24,705 bases of DNA from Polysphondylium violaceum (taxonomy: Eukaryota > Evosea > Eumycetozoa > Dictyosteliales > Dictyosteliaceae). Both the position numbers and the translations under genes were made by a program. The notes under the pieces were generated by a model. That model did no database searches. It was given only the letters and a program-made list of their open reading frames with translations, and was not told the origin of the DNA. The stretch spans positions 1-24,705 of the forward strand of contig AJWJ01000350.1 of assembly GCA_000277445.1 (NCBI GenBank), read 5' to 3'. This document shows positions 1 through 11,258 of the stretch, in pieces (the first letter of the stretch is position 1; each line of letters starts with the position of its first letter).

Positions 1-351
1 CACACATCGCTCTCTATATATACTCATAAAAAAACAACAAACAAAAAAAAAAAAAAAAAACACATAAACATAAACAACAATCTCTTCATTGCTATTTTTG
101 TTGTTTAATCAAATATCAGACTCACAAAATATAAAATCACCTTTTGGGTCAATCACACCACAGCCACACACTCACATACATATTAAATTTTTATTTTTAT
201 ATGTACATAAAAGTAACTTCATAAATTTCAATTTCCCTCACCATACCCTTTTTTTTTTTTCTTTTTTTTTTTTCTAATTTTTCAATTTTTTTTCTTCTCT
301 TTTATCTATCAAAAAAATTTTAAAATTATTTTTTCATTCTTTATTTTGTAA
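1..351. promoter_or_regulatory. AT-rich upstream region and 5' leader of the CNOT1 gene
   Basis: No gene is visible here. The stretch has an 18-base A run at 43-60, CA-rich segments, and a long T-rich block from about 250 to 351 that runs up to the ATG. Such oligo(dT) blocks just upstream of the start codon are typical of Dictyostelium promoters. The ATG-started reading frame at 89-277 is low-complexity Phe/His sequence and is not credible as a protein. The exact transcription start cannot be read. Confidence 0.4.
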
Positions 352-3300
352 ATGATGGCTAGCAATAATAGCAACAATAGTAACATAGATTCAAATGATG
401 TTTTATCATCATCATCTAACAACAACAACAACAATACTTTTCCTACAGAGGAATTTGAATCAAATGACCTTTTAAACAAGTTTAATAATTTAACAACAAC
501 TGATAAATCATTTTATCAGTCATGGACTTTACAAGGAGTTCCATCAGATTCAAACACCAATACCACCAATGATAATATTAATATAGTTAGTAATTTAAGT
601 TTTGTAATTGCTACACAAATTAAAAATTTAATATCAAATTTAACAAAAAAATCAATTAAAACAAATTCAACTGAACTTTCAACAGTAAGTAATAATAGAT
701 AGAGATAGATATTTATATCAAGAGATCATTTTTATATTAATATATCATAAATTAATAATAGATCATTAATCAATATGGTAATCAAGCAGAAATTTATCTT
801 TTTAGATGTTTAATAGATAGCATAGATTTCAAAGAATTAAAAAACAACAACAACAATAGTCAAGCTAAAGATCAATTAAAAATTCAATTATTTAAAGATG
901 AATTCTCTAGATTAACTAAACAACCACATTTTACTAGTGTATTATGTAAAGCTTTTGAAGGTTATGAAGTAACTAAAGAGTTTTTAGTACAATTTGCATC
1001 ATTATTAAAACTTACACCAACCAATGAGGCTATGCTTGGCTTGGCTTTATCACAATCTCTCGACAAGTCAATTCGTGAGCAAGCCGATAAATATCTTTTA
1101 TCTACATTATCACAAATCTCACAAGCCAACACAAAATCATTGCCAGAGAATCTTTTACATCAATTATTATATAAATTTAAAATTCAGCAATCATCACTCT
1201 CTGCACCACAACAACCACCTTATTATTATGATATTCTTAAATACCTTCAATCCATATGTCCACCTAGTTCACTTGCACTTTCTCCACTAGTAGATGATTC
1301 ATATTTATCATCATCTTCATCATTATCAACAAATACAAATATAAATAATAGTAGTAGTAATAATCAAAATAGTCAAAACACTACTACTAGTAGTCAAGTC
1401 TCAAAAAGACAACAACAGGATAATCCATCCTATGTAAATTCTATTATATCAAAAGTATCTCAAACAAACAATCCATCACAGTTGATTCAAAGTTTAGGTA
1501 TTTCAAATTGTTCATCTGCCTCTACACTTAAAGAGATTTTATTACAATTTCCAAAAATTACTGAAGCAGATGTAGCTCAAATTTTAGGTTCTGTAGCTCA
1601 ACAAACAGTCGATGGCGATTACGATATTCCATATTTATCATTTAATAATAATAATAATAATAGCAGTAGTAGTAACAATACAACAGATAATAATGAAGGT
1701 GGAGGAGAAAATAACAACAACAACAACAAACAAGATAGTTTGGAAAAATTATTTAATTGGAATTATAATGTTTTTGTTCAAGTTGTAAAGGAAATATCAC
1801 CATCACTTGATTGGAACATAGTCATTAGAGAACTTGATTATCCATACTTTTACCTTCAAGAATCAATTGGTGTTTCACTTATTCTTGAGGTTTACAAGAC
1901 AGCCACATTTAATAGTAACACCAATCCAAATCCAATTGAAAAGTTTCCACTTCATTATATTTTCGACCGTATTTGGTTAAATTCATTGGGTCAAATTAGT
2001 TTTATTACTGCAGCCCTTCCATGTCTAGATTTTCCACTTTATTTATCGAGCAAGAAAAGATTGGAACAATCAATGGTTGAAAAATTATCACCATTGATTG
2101 CAAATTGGAATTCAGTGTCACTCATAGAGATACTTTTACAATTGTCTGAAGTTGATAAAGATCATTTACACTATATTAGAACTCTCTTTGAATTTCCACT
2201 CAAAAATTGTCCAGACATTCTGTTGTTAGGTTTATTATCAATTCAAAATTGTAAAAATAATCAGTTGCGAAATCAAATGATCTCTATTTTATTCCCAATC
2301 CTTTTACACCACAACTATCAATCCTATTTGTTTCAACTTTGGAAAGATTATCCAAATTTAATTGTTCAAGGAATGGCCGATATCTATTCAAAAGATCCAA
2401 GTTCTTTGTCTAGATTATTAGACATTGCACAAGAGTCTAGAATTTTAACACCAATGTTGAATTTTAAAACCTATCCATTCATTATTGATTTAGCATTGTT
2501 GGCCAGTCAGAGAGAATATTTGTTTTTAGAAAGATGGTTACAAGAAAGAATGAAAGAAGATACAGATTTTCAATTTGTTAGAGCTTGTACTATATATTTG
2601 GTTGATAGAGCTTTAAAAAAGAATCAATCTATCAGTAGTAAACTTGGTAATAACAATAATAATAATAGTGATCCACAACCAGTACCAATTTCATCTGCAA
2701 TATTATTAATATTTTATAAAACATTAATGTCTGGTATTGATTCATTCCCAGTAGATATTGTAAATGATCTCAAACAAAATAGTCCTATAACAAATGATGA
2801 AATTATAAATAGTAATAATAATAGTGGTGGTGGTGGTTCAAATATTACTACTAGTGGTGGTGTTGTTAATAATAATGGAGGCAATACTGGTGAACGTAGA
2901 TTTTCACAAGAAATTGAAGAAGAAACAAATTCATATTTCTTCAAATTGTATTCAGAAGAATTGACAGTGGATCAGATTATAACTATATTAAAAGAATACA
3001 AAAATTCAAAGAATCAAAGAGATCAAGATATATTCAAATGTTTATTGTTTAATATATTTGATGAATACAAATTCTTGACAGATTACCCAGATAAAGAGTT
3101 GAGAATTACAGGATATTTGTTTGGAGCATTGATTAAACATCAATTGATTTCATCTCAACCACTTAGAGTAGCATTGAAATATGTTTTGGAAGCACTTAGA
3201 CATCCAATCAATTCAAATATGTTTATTTTTGGTATAAATTCATTAATGTCATTTGCCAATCGTTTGGTTGAATGGCCACAATATTGGCAACAAATTTGTG

Positions 3301-6300
3301 CAATTGATCATTTTTCATCCAATTATTCTGATATCATTTCAAAAATCAACACCATCATTGAAACTAGTGATCCCACTAAAAATTCTCTAGACTTTCAAAA
3401 ATCTGTAAATTCTCCACCAGCAACTACCATATTAACTTCTCAACAAATTCAAGATGCTGACAACTTTATGTTTGATTCTTTACCAAATACAAATAGTAAT
3501 AACTCTTCTCCAACTGGTAGTGGTATGATAAATATTGTTGATAGTAGTAATAATAATAATACTAGTAAACTTGGTAATTATCAAGATGAGGTTGAAGAAG
3601 ATGATTCAAGTAAACAAAGTAAAAATGATCCAAAATCATCGGCATCTATCAAGAGAAATAAATCTCAAGAGAAAACAATTTCAACACCACCTCCACCTGG
3701 TATGGGTCTACCACTTCAACAACAATCACCAATCCCAACACCAACAATATCATCATCCCAACAAACACCACCACCAAAAAGTAACAAATCAGATTTACAA
3801 GAAGATGCATTTAGTAGTACAATACCTTTGGGCACATTATTGAGTGCAAGTAAAGAGATTATTCAACCAGATGATTTTATTAAAGATAAAATGTATTTTA
3901 TTATCAATAATATCTCTATCCAAAATCTAGATATCAAGACCAAAGAGATGAAAGACATACTTAAACCAGAGTATCAAGATTTCTTGGCACAATATTTGGT
4001 AGTCAAAAGAGTTAGTATTGAAGCAAATTTCCACAATCTCTATTTGAACTTTATCGATAGACTCAATATACCAACATTGAGTGAACGAATTCTTTACTAT
4101 ACTCATCAAAATGTTCATACACTCCTCAAGTCTGAAAAGTTAAAGGTTGATCATAGTGAACGTTCATTGCTCAAGAATCTTGGTGGTTGGTTGGGTTTAA
4201 ATACATTGGCCAAGAATAAACCATTGTTGCAAAAAGTAATTGCACCCAAAGATTTACTTATCTATGCTGCAGAGAATGGTTTATTGATTGCAATTGTACC
4301 TTTTGTTGCAAAACTTTTGGAATATGCCTCCCAATCCAAAGTCTTTAGACCACCCAATCCTTGGGTCATGGCCATCATGCGTCAAATGTTGGAAATTTAT
4401 CATTTAAAAGATTCAAAGAACAACATTAAATTTGAAATTGAACTTTTGGCAAATAATTTATCTTTGGATTTGAATTCAATTAAACCTTCAACTTTAATCG
4501 CCGATCGTAGACAACAAAGAGAATTGGAACAACAACAATTGGAAAATGGTCAATTACAACAACAACATCAATCTGGTCAACAACAACAACAACAATTGTC
4601 ATCTATGGATTTATTAACAAATATTAGTTCTTATATTACATTTAATAGTTCTATTGGTGCCTATGCTCAATCACCAATGTTTAAAAAAGCAGTTCCATTG
4701 GCATTTGATAAAGCTGTGCGTGAAATTATCTTGCCAGTTGTCGAAAGATCAGTTGCCATTGCTGTCATTACTAGTAAAGAATTGGTTAGTAAAGATTTTG
4801 CAACTGAAGCCGATGAAAAGAAAATGAAGAAGGCTTCTCATTTAATGGTTCAAAATCTTGCAGGTAGTTTAGCATTGGTAACTTGTAAAGATCCATTACG
4901 TGTTAGTATTGTAACCTATCTTCGTACCCTCTTGCAATCAAATATGCAAAACCTCGATGGTTTACCATTGGATCATGCCATTTCCATTGTTTGCAATGAT
5001 AATTTAGATTTTGCATGTTCTATAGTTGAAAGAGCTGCTACTGAAAAAGCCATTATTTCCATCGATGATGTTTTGGCTTCTAGTTATAATGATCGTCTTA
5101 AACACAAGGAACATGCTGGTTCTCAACCATTCTTTGATATGGGCTATCTCACCACTACAATCTACAATACTCTTCCAGAATCACTTAGACCTAAGCCAGG
5201 CGGTATTCAACCAGATCAATTTAGAGTCTATGAAGATTTCCTCAATTTGCCACATCAAAGTGTAACTCCATCTGTTGATGGTGGTTCTCCTTCTGTTGAA
5301 AGTGTATTAAATGTTGATAATAGTAAAGTAATTCACCAACAACAACAACAACAACAACAACCAACATTGGTACAACAACAACAAATTCCATCAATGACAC
5401 CAATTCAACAAATGCAAATGCAACAACAATTACAACAACAACAATTGTTACAAATGCAAATGCAACAACAAGCTCAACAACAATTACAAAAAGAAAAAGG
5501 AAATCAAACTTCTCCACCACCATCAGCAGCAGCATCACAACAACCACAAACTCAATTGGGTCAACAACAACAACAAACTCAACCTACAAATACAACAACA
5601 GCAGTACCAAATTCAGAGTTGCTGGAAAGATTTGCTGTATTTTTAAATGAAGTTGATAGTGTTGTTATTAGAGCCCTTCAAGCCACTCAACAAATTGATC
5701 TTGAACTTTTATACAATGTATCCCAACAAATAATCTCTTATCTTAGATTATCAAATAATCAAGGAGAGCTATTGGCAGGATTAGCCCAAAAACTATTTAA
5801 TAGACTCAATGATCCAGAAAAGAAACCAATGTATGAAATTTATTTTGAACTTATGGAAGTTTTAAGAGATTTTGATCAAAAAGTCATTGCAAACATTACC
5901 TCTTTCCTTTTGTATTCAACACCAGATAAAAAGATTACCAGAGTTTTGGTTGCCGGTTTAATTATTCATCAATTGATCAATGTCAATGAATATGATATTG
6001 CCTTGTCCAAAATGATGTTGGATCCAACTCGTTCAGTACCAGCCATTGAATTTGCAACTAATCTATTAAGATTTTGTATTGTTGAAAATCCATATGCCAA
6101 TTTGGTTGAATTCCCTGCCACTCTTGAACTTTTGACAAAGATTGCACATCGTCAACCAAATGAATTTTTAATCAAAACACTTGAAGATTTGAAAAATGGT
6201 CCAAAAGAGGAAAAGAAACGTCGTGTATCTAGAATTCGTCAAGAAGATATGATTATGGATCCACCCCTTTTACGTGAAGCTGTCATTGCTCTCTTGCAAG

Positions 6301-7787
6301 ATTGGTTGGTATTCTCTTCTGCAAATTCTGATCAAAAACTTTTGATTCAATATCTTAGTCAAGTACTACAAATTAGTTTTATGAAGAATGAATTGTACTT
6401 TATTAAATTCTTTAGAATTGGTTTAGAATGGTCATTGGAAAGATATCAATCATCAATTGAATTGAATAATAGCAACAATAGTACTAGTACTACTACAAAT
6501 AGTGGTGCCAGCAGCAATAATAATCCACCATATTTAGAAATTGATTCTTATTGTAAATTTGTTGTCTTGATGGTTAAACATGGTGATCCAACTAAACTTA
6601 ATATTTTAACCAAAGTACTTAGTGTATTGATCAAAGTATTGGGTAAAGATTATGATAGTAATCCATTGAAATTTAATCAACGTCCATATCTAAGAATATT
6701 TGAAAATCTATTGGTAGACTTGAATGCACCAGATCCAATTTTAGAACATGTCTCTACTCATATCTTGTTTTACTTTGTCAATGCATTCGCCACACTTCAT
6801 CCATCAAAATATCCAGGATTTTGTTTTGCTTGGTTGGATTTGATCTCTCATAGATGCTTTATGCCAAAACTTTTGTTAAAGAATCAAAAACAATGGTTAA
6901 TCACTTTGTTGGTCCAACACTTTAAATTTTTAGATCCATTTGTACGTGGTGAAGAATTGAGCGAACCTGTAAAGCTCTTGTACAAGAGTACCGTAAAGGT
7001 ATTGTTGGTATTACTTCATGATTTCCCAGAGTTTTTATGTGAATACCATTCAAGCTTTTGTGATGTCATCCCAACTAGTTGTTGTCAATTGAGAAATTTG
7101 GTTTTATCTGCTTTTCCACGTAGTATGAGATTACCAGATCCATTCACTCCCAATCTCAAAGTTGATCACTTGCCCGATATAAACACAACTCCAAAGATAA
7201 CCGCCAACTTTAATATTCTCAAAAACTATAGAGTTGAAATTGACAATTATCTCAAGAATCGTGGTCCCTATTCATTTTTAAATGAATTGAAATTTAAAAA
7301 CATCTTTTTAACTGATGCCGATGAAATTGCTTTTGCCGGTACTCGTTACAATGTTGCCTTTTTAAATTCATTTGTTCTCTATATCGGTAGTCAAGTTGCT
7401 CCAACTCAAAGAGGAAAACCAATCACTTCTCCCTATTACAATGCTTCAATGGATATTTTCCTTCGTCTAACTTTGGACATTGATCTCGAAGGTCGTTATC
7501 TTTTATTCAATGCAATTGTAAATCAACTTAGATATCCAAACAATCATACAAATTACTTTAGTTGTGTATTGTTGTACTTGTTCGGTGAATCTGGTCAAGA
7601 TATGGTAAAAGAACAAATCACTAGAGTCCTTTTGGATAGACTAATCACTCATAAACCACATCCATGGGGTCTATTAATTACTTTCCTTGAATTAATTAAA
7701 AATGTTAATTACAACTTTTGGAATCACAACTTTACAAAAATTGCCCCTGAAATTTCTCAACTTTTTTCAAATATAACTGCATTATAA
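352..7787 (+). CDS. CNOT1: CCR4-NOT transcription complex subunit 1 (CNOT1/NOT1)
   Basis: This is the scaffold of the CCR4-NOT complex, which deadenylates and represses mRNA. Exons are 352-684 and 762-7787, with a phase-0 GTAAGT...TAG intron of 77 bases (685-761). Splicing joins ...TELST to IINQYGNQAEIYLFRCL, which matches the N-terminus of animal CNOT1 across the junction. The predicted protein is 2452 residues, close to animal CNOT1 (about 2370). N-terminal HEAT repeats span about 90-800. A block at about 826-960 matches the tristetraprolin-binding HEAT region. The MIF4G/CAF1-binding domain is at about 1145-1355 and the CNOT9-binding domain (DUF3819) at about 1400-1600. A Gln-rich insert covers about 1636-1725. 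The conserved C-terminal NOT1 module is at about 2040-2450 and includes HDFPEFLCEY and RLPDPFTPNLKVD. Asn, Ser and Gln tracts interrupt loops only. The start is the first of two adjacent ATGs (352 and 355), so Met1 is ambiguous. AATAAA follows at 7793. Confidence 0.96.
685..761 (+). other. Intron of the CNOT1 gene
   Basis: GTAAGT begins at 685 and the acceptor ATAATAG ends at 761. The intron is phase 0 and 77 bases long, with in-frame stops inside. Removing it restores continuous homology to the N-terminal CNOT1 HEAT region; without splicing the frame opened at 352 ends at 702. Confidence 0.85.
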
Positions 7788-8950
7788 AATTAAATAAACA
7801 AACAATCGTATTTATATAATATGGATAATTTAATTAATTAATTTTTGATTGTTTATTGTTGTTTAGTAAAAGAAATATTTGATTTTTTACCGTGGGGTAA
7901 TTGGTCACAAAAAAAAGAGAAAATTAGTTTTTTTTTTTTTTTTTTTTTGCAAAAATGGTGGTGATTAAGACTCGAGGGGGTCTTTTTTTTCAAAAAAACA
8001 ATTTCAATAACCCCAATAAATTTTTTAAAAATTGTGGCTTTTTGTAGTAAAAAATTTCAATCACAAAGATGTTCAAATAATATTATTACCTTATGATAAT
8101 AGCTATTTTCGACTCTATTTGAATTGAGAATTATAATTATGTGGTGTGCGAATACGATTTTTTTTTTTGATTGATATAAATTGATTTTCAAAGAGGATTA
8201 GTTTTGTTTTCTTCTTTGATTATCAAATTCATTAATGGTTTTTAAAACAAATTATTAGTGTTGTTTGTTCATATAGAAAAGGATAAACTCTATTTATTTA
8301 TTTATTTATTTTTATTTATTTATTTATTTATTTATTCATTCAATTGTATATTATCATTCACACTATATAGACTATAAATGTAAATATACATTTTTTTTTT
8401 TTTTGTGTAGCTCTTTAAATTTTTGTGATTGGAAGCTCATCTCGATTTAATGTTGTTTGATATGATGAGATTTATATGTTTATAGAGATAAATAACGGTT
8501 TTTTTCCTCATACACCCCCTTTTTAATTTTGGATTGGTGAAATCATGTTAAAAAAAATAATATATAGAGAAAAGGGGTAAATCGAATTGTAATTTTTACC
8601 ATTGTGTGTTTGTGTTTGTGTGTTTGTGATGAGATTTTCATTACTCTATCACTCCATCATTGTTTTTTTTATGTACTGTACAACACTTATACACCCTCCA
8701 AAATGTTTTTTTTTTTTACATCTTATTTATCAAATATGATGATGATGATGATGATGATGTTTGTTGTTGTTGTTCTGAAATTCCTAAAAATAGGAAATGT
8801 ATATACAACTTTTTTCTTTTTTTTGAATATATAAACAAATTTACTTTCATATATATAAACTGATTTATTAATTCATTTATTATTTTTTTTATTCTATTCT
8901 CAACTAAATAGTTTTTCCTTTTACCTAAAAATTATATAGTAAATACCAAA
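7788..8950. other. Intergenic spacer between CNOT1 and the BAR-domain gene, with simple repeats
   Basis: There is no credible gene in these 1.16 kb. Contents are AATAAA at 7793-7798 just after the CNOT1 stop, T runs near 7928-7948, a TTTA-type tandem tract at about 8290-8335, GT-rich DNA near 8604-8630, an ATG trinucleotide tract at about 8736-8759 followed by GTT units, and a short hairpin (TTACC/GGTAA, 7887-7900). A C-rich motif, ACACCCCC, lies near 8512. The small reading frames at 8604-8863 are translations of the trinucleotide tract in different frames. Confidence 0.5.
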
Positions 8951-10430
8951 ATGTCACAAGTGTCGGCACACCCAACTAGTATTCAAAGAGAAAGATCTAA
9001 ATCACTTTCCTATGAACCAACTTATTATTCTAAAAATATAAAGAGTATTTCCTCTGATGATTATCAATACCAAAAGAATAGTACTACTAGTAATCATAAT
9101 CATCACCAAAAGAGTATATCATCTGATGATTACAACAAAAGTCACCAAAAGAGTTTTTCATCTGATGATTATCAAAAAAAGAGTGGTGGCCTGAGTAGCT
9201 CTACTTCGTCTACAAATAAATATTCAAATCAAAATCATTCAAGTAATAATCGTCCAAGATTTATTAGTACCAGTGGTAAAGAAAATAAAAGTAGCAACAC
9301 TAAAAGTTTTTCAACAAATACTTCCGGTAATAGTGTTCCAACATATAGTAGTAATAATAGTAGTTTTGGTAATAATGGTGTTTCTCCATCACCATCACCA
9401 TCACCATCATCATCATCTTCATCATCTTCAACAACAACAACAAATTCTCCACAATCACCAAATAATAAATCACGAATGAAGAGATTATCTTTAACAGTTT
9501 CAGTTTCTACTCAAAAGTATTTAGAAAAAATGGGTAAAACATCAGATACAACTGTTGATTCTGATGATATTAGAAGAAAAAAAAATTTATTAAAAGGTTT
9601 TAAAAAAGATTGTAAAGGTATTACAAAAGTTTTAAGATCAAATTTATTTGCTCATGAAAGTAAGTATTTTATATATTTCTATTATATTATACACTTTTTA
9701 ATTCTAAATATAATTCAAATAGAAAATAATAATGGAATACAATTAGGTGAATCTATGGTAGAGTTTGGAGAAGGTGCTCTCAAAAATACAAGCGAAGGTG
9801 AAGCTTTAAGAGAATTGGGTAATCAATTAGTTGATTTTGAAAATGATAAAAAAGATGGTAATATGGGAATTTTAACTGGATTCTTGGAACCAATCATTGA
9901 GTTTTATGATGGTGATATTAAAAAAGCTAGGGAATTAAAAAGAGTAATTATATTATTGATTTATGATCCAATCTCTACCATCATTATTAACTTTTCCTCT
10001 CAAAAAACAATAGAAACAAAATGTCGTTAGAATTAGATATGAACAAAGTCAAAATAATCTTCATGAGGTTAGAAAAAAGAATGATCCATATTCTTCCAAA
10101 ACAAAACAAGCCAAAAGTGATGAAGAAGAAAGTAAAGCTAATTATAATCAAATTACTAGAGAATTTTTAGATAAAATGAATGACAATGAAACAAATTTCA
10201 AATTACAAGTAAGAAAACAAATTAGAGAATTTGTTCAAATGCAAATTGAATTTTATAGAGAATCTCTTGAGAGTTGGGAAGAGTTTGCTGAAGATTTGGA
10301 TGAAATCATTCCTTCAACTATAGAAGAGCAAGATGCCAGAGAAAAAGAATATAAAAAAAAATTGGAAGCTGCTGAAAATGACGATGGATCTGATGAAGAA
10401 AACGATGATGATTTATTAAAAGATTTATAA
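8951..10430 (+). CDS. Endophilin-like BAR-domain protein with Ser/Asn-rich N-terminal tail
   Basis: Predicted membrane-curvature protein of 448 residues. Exons are 8951-9659, 9723-9943 and 10014-10430. Introns are 9660-9722 (GTAAGT...TAG, phase 1) and 9944-10013 (GTAATT...TAG, phase 0). Splicing joins KKARELKR to KQNVVRIRYEQSQ, restoring one long helical domain. Residues from about 180 to 420 read as a BAR domain: LGESMVEFGEGAL, then FLEPIIEFYDGDIKKARELKR, then FVQMQIEFYRESLESWEEF follow the three-helix pattern of endophilin/BIN-type BAR domains (family knowledge). The first 170 residues are low-complexity Ser/Asn/Thr sequence and carry three copies of a KS(I/F)SSDDY motif at about residues 31, 54 and 68. 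The C-terminus is acidic. No SH3 domain is present, unlike animal endophilins. Binding membrane through the BAR dimer is an inference from the fold. The start has good amoebal context (CCAAAATG). AATAAA follows at 10436. Confidence 0.85.
9660..9722 (+). other. Intron 1 of the BAR-domain gene
   Basis: GTAAGT at 9660, acceptor AAATAG ending at 9722, 63 bases, phase 1. Its length is a multiple of three and it has no stop, so it reads through as a run of Ile, Tyr and Phe that looks like a false membrane segment. The composition (nearly all A/T) and the splice signals favour removal. Confidence 0.75.
9944..10013 (+). other. Intron 2 of the BAR-domain gene
   Basis: GTAATT at 9944, acceptor CAATAG ending at 10013, 70 bases, phase 0. 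It contains no stop in the upstream frame but shifts the frame, so unspliced translation stops at 10030. Splicing joins the two halves of the BAR domain. Confidence 0.8.
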
Positions 10431-10441
10431 TTTGAAATAAA

Positions 10442-10495
10442 AAATGATTTTATATAAACAAATTTTTCTTTTTTTTTACTGTAATGGATGAAAAA
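10442..10495. other. A/T-rich 3' flank of the BAR-domain gene
   Basis: Low-complexity A/T sequence with T and A runs. The short A-rich stretch read on the minus strand near 10480-10520 could be the poly(A)-like tail of the adjacent retrotransposon relic, which would place the relic's 3' end here. Confidence 0.3.
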
Positions 10496-10975
10496 AAATA
10501 CATTATTTCTTTTTTGTGTAAATTCGTTTCTCCTGTAGGGTTATCGAGAAATTAGATTAGATCTCTATTGTAGTTTCTGAGAAGGGAGTGTGCATCTTCT
10601 TTGTTGGCTGGGCATGTGAGGAAAATGTGTTCTGAAGTTTCTGGTTGGTTGCAGAGGATGCAGGTTTCGTTACCGCTCTTCTTTGGGAGTGCTTTGAGTT
10701 GGTATCTCCAGATGAGGTCTCTTTCTTTCATTTGTATGATTGTTTTAGAGTCTAGAAGTGCATTTTGTAGGTCTTGGATCGGCATTATTTCTTTTTGTGT
10801 TGGGGTGGAGTTGGAGAATTCTTTGTATTTTGGATATTTGAGCTGCATCATTTTTTGGTATAGTGTGTCTTTGTTCCATTTTATGGATTGAAGGTTATTG
10901 TCTTTAGAGATCCAGCGAACCCAAAACGAATATCCTTTCAAGAACCCAAACTTTTTGTGTTATTAATAAGGCTCA
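10490..10975 (-). mobile_element. Relic of a non-LTR retrotransposon (TRE-like), 3' end of ORF2 only
   Basis: On the minus strand an open segment (10959 down to the stop at 10552) encodes about 135 residues. It ends with a zinc-binding pattern, CILCNQPETSEHIFLTC, preceded by MKERDLIWRYQLKALP. This is the layout of the zf-RVT domain at the C-terminus of reverse transcriptases of non-LTR elements (family knowledge). The base composition is richer in G+C than the surrounding spacers. The 5' side is cut off: two TAA codons stand immediately upstream of the open segment, and no reverse transcriptase or endonuclease domain is in the window. It lies about 180 bases upstream of a tRNA gene, which fits the tRNA-targeted TRE elements of Dictyostelium. 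Element borders are estimates, and whether it is TRE5 or TRE3 cannot be told from this fragment. Confidence 0.75.
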
Positions 10976-11152
10976 TACACGATTTGTGGAGGCATTAAAA
11001 ATCTTTTTATTGAAAAGAGGCTAAATATATATATCTAATATCTGTATAAAAGGAGGTTTTTTTTGTTTTAATTAGGATGTCGAAAAGTATTGGAGGAGGG
11101 TTCAAACTTCTCGAGTTTAAATATATCAGGAGAAATTTCAATTTTGTGTATC
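10976..11152. other. Spacer between the retroelement relic and the tRNA gene
   Basis: AT-rich DNA with a TATAAAA-like sequence near 11044 and a T run near 11057. No gene is supported. The reading frame that starts at 11077 runs straight through the tRNA and is a chance frame. Confidence 0.4.
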
Positions 11153-11226
11153 GGGAGATTAGTTTAGTTGGATATAACGATCGGCTACGAACCGATAGGT
11201 CACAGGTTCGACCCCTGTATCTCTCG
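11153..11226 (+). tRNA. tRNA-Arg(ACG): tRNA-Arg (anticodon ACG), copy 1
   Basis: The sequence folds as a complete cloverleaf. The acceptor stem is GGGAGAT pairing with ATCTCTC, and the D arm has loop AGTTGGATA. The anticodon stem is ATCGG/CCGAT with loop CTACGAA, giving anticodon ACG (read as ICG, codons CGU/C/A). The T stem is ACAGG/CCTGT with loop TTCGACC. There are 73 bases plus discriminator G and no intron. CCA is not encoded, as expected in eukaryotes. A T5 stretch at 11231-11235 is the likely RNA polymerase III terminator. An identical gene lies at 17964-18036 on the other strand. Confidence 0.97.
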
Positions 11227-11258
11227 AATCTTTTTACAAATTTTCTCTTTTATCGGGC
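11227..11258 (+). terminator. Pol III terminator and conserved 3' flank of tRNA-Arg copy 1
   Basis: T5 at 11231-11235 directly follows the tRNA. The flank up to TCTTTTATCGGGC (11246-11258) recurs after copy 2, which shows that the two loci share more than the mature tRNA. Downstream, CTTGAATCTG near 11260 loosely resembles the external B box found after many Dictyostelium tRNA genes, but the match is weak. Confidence 0.6.

Noticed and set aside
89-277. Open frame of 62 codons upstream of CNOT1
   Set aside because: Low-complexity His/Phe translation of the T-rich leader; no domain and no typical codon use.
5242-5547. Minus-strand open frame of 101 codons inside CNOT1
   Set aside because: It is the reverse reading of the CAA tract (Val/Leu-rich) and a shadow of CNOT1.
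7887-7900. TTACC/GGTAA hairpin after CNOT1
   Set aside because: A 5-bp stem with a 4-base loop is expected by chance, and it is not followed by a terminator-like run.
8290-8335. TTTA tandem tract as a possible CRISPR or satellite array
   Set aside because: It is a simple 4-base microsatellite with no spacers, ordinary in this type of genome.
8604-8863. Two overlapping frames with Met or Asp runs
   Set aside because: They are translations of an ATG trinucleotide tract in intergenic DNA.
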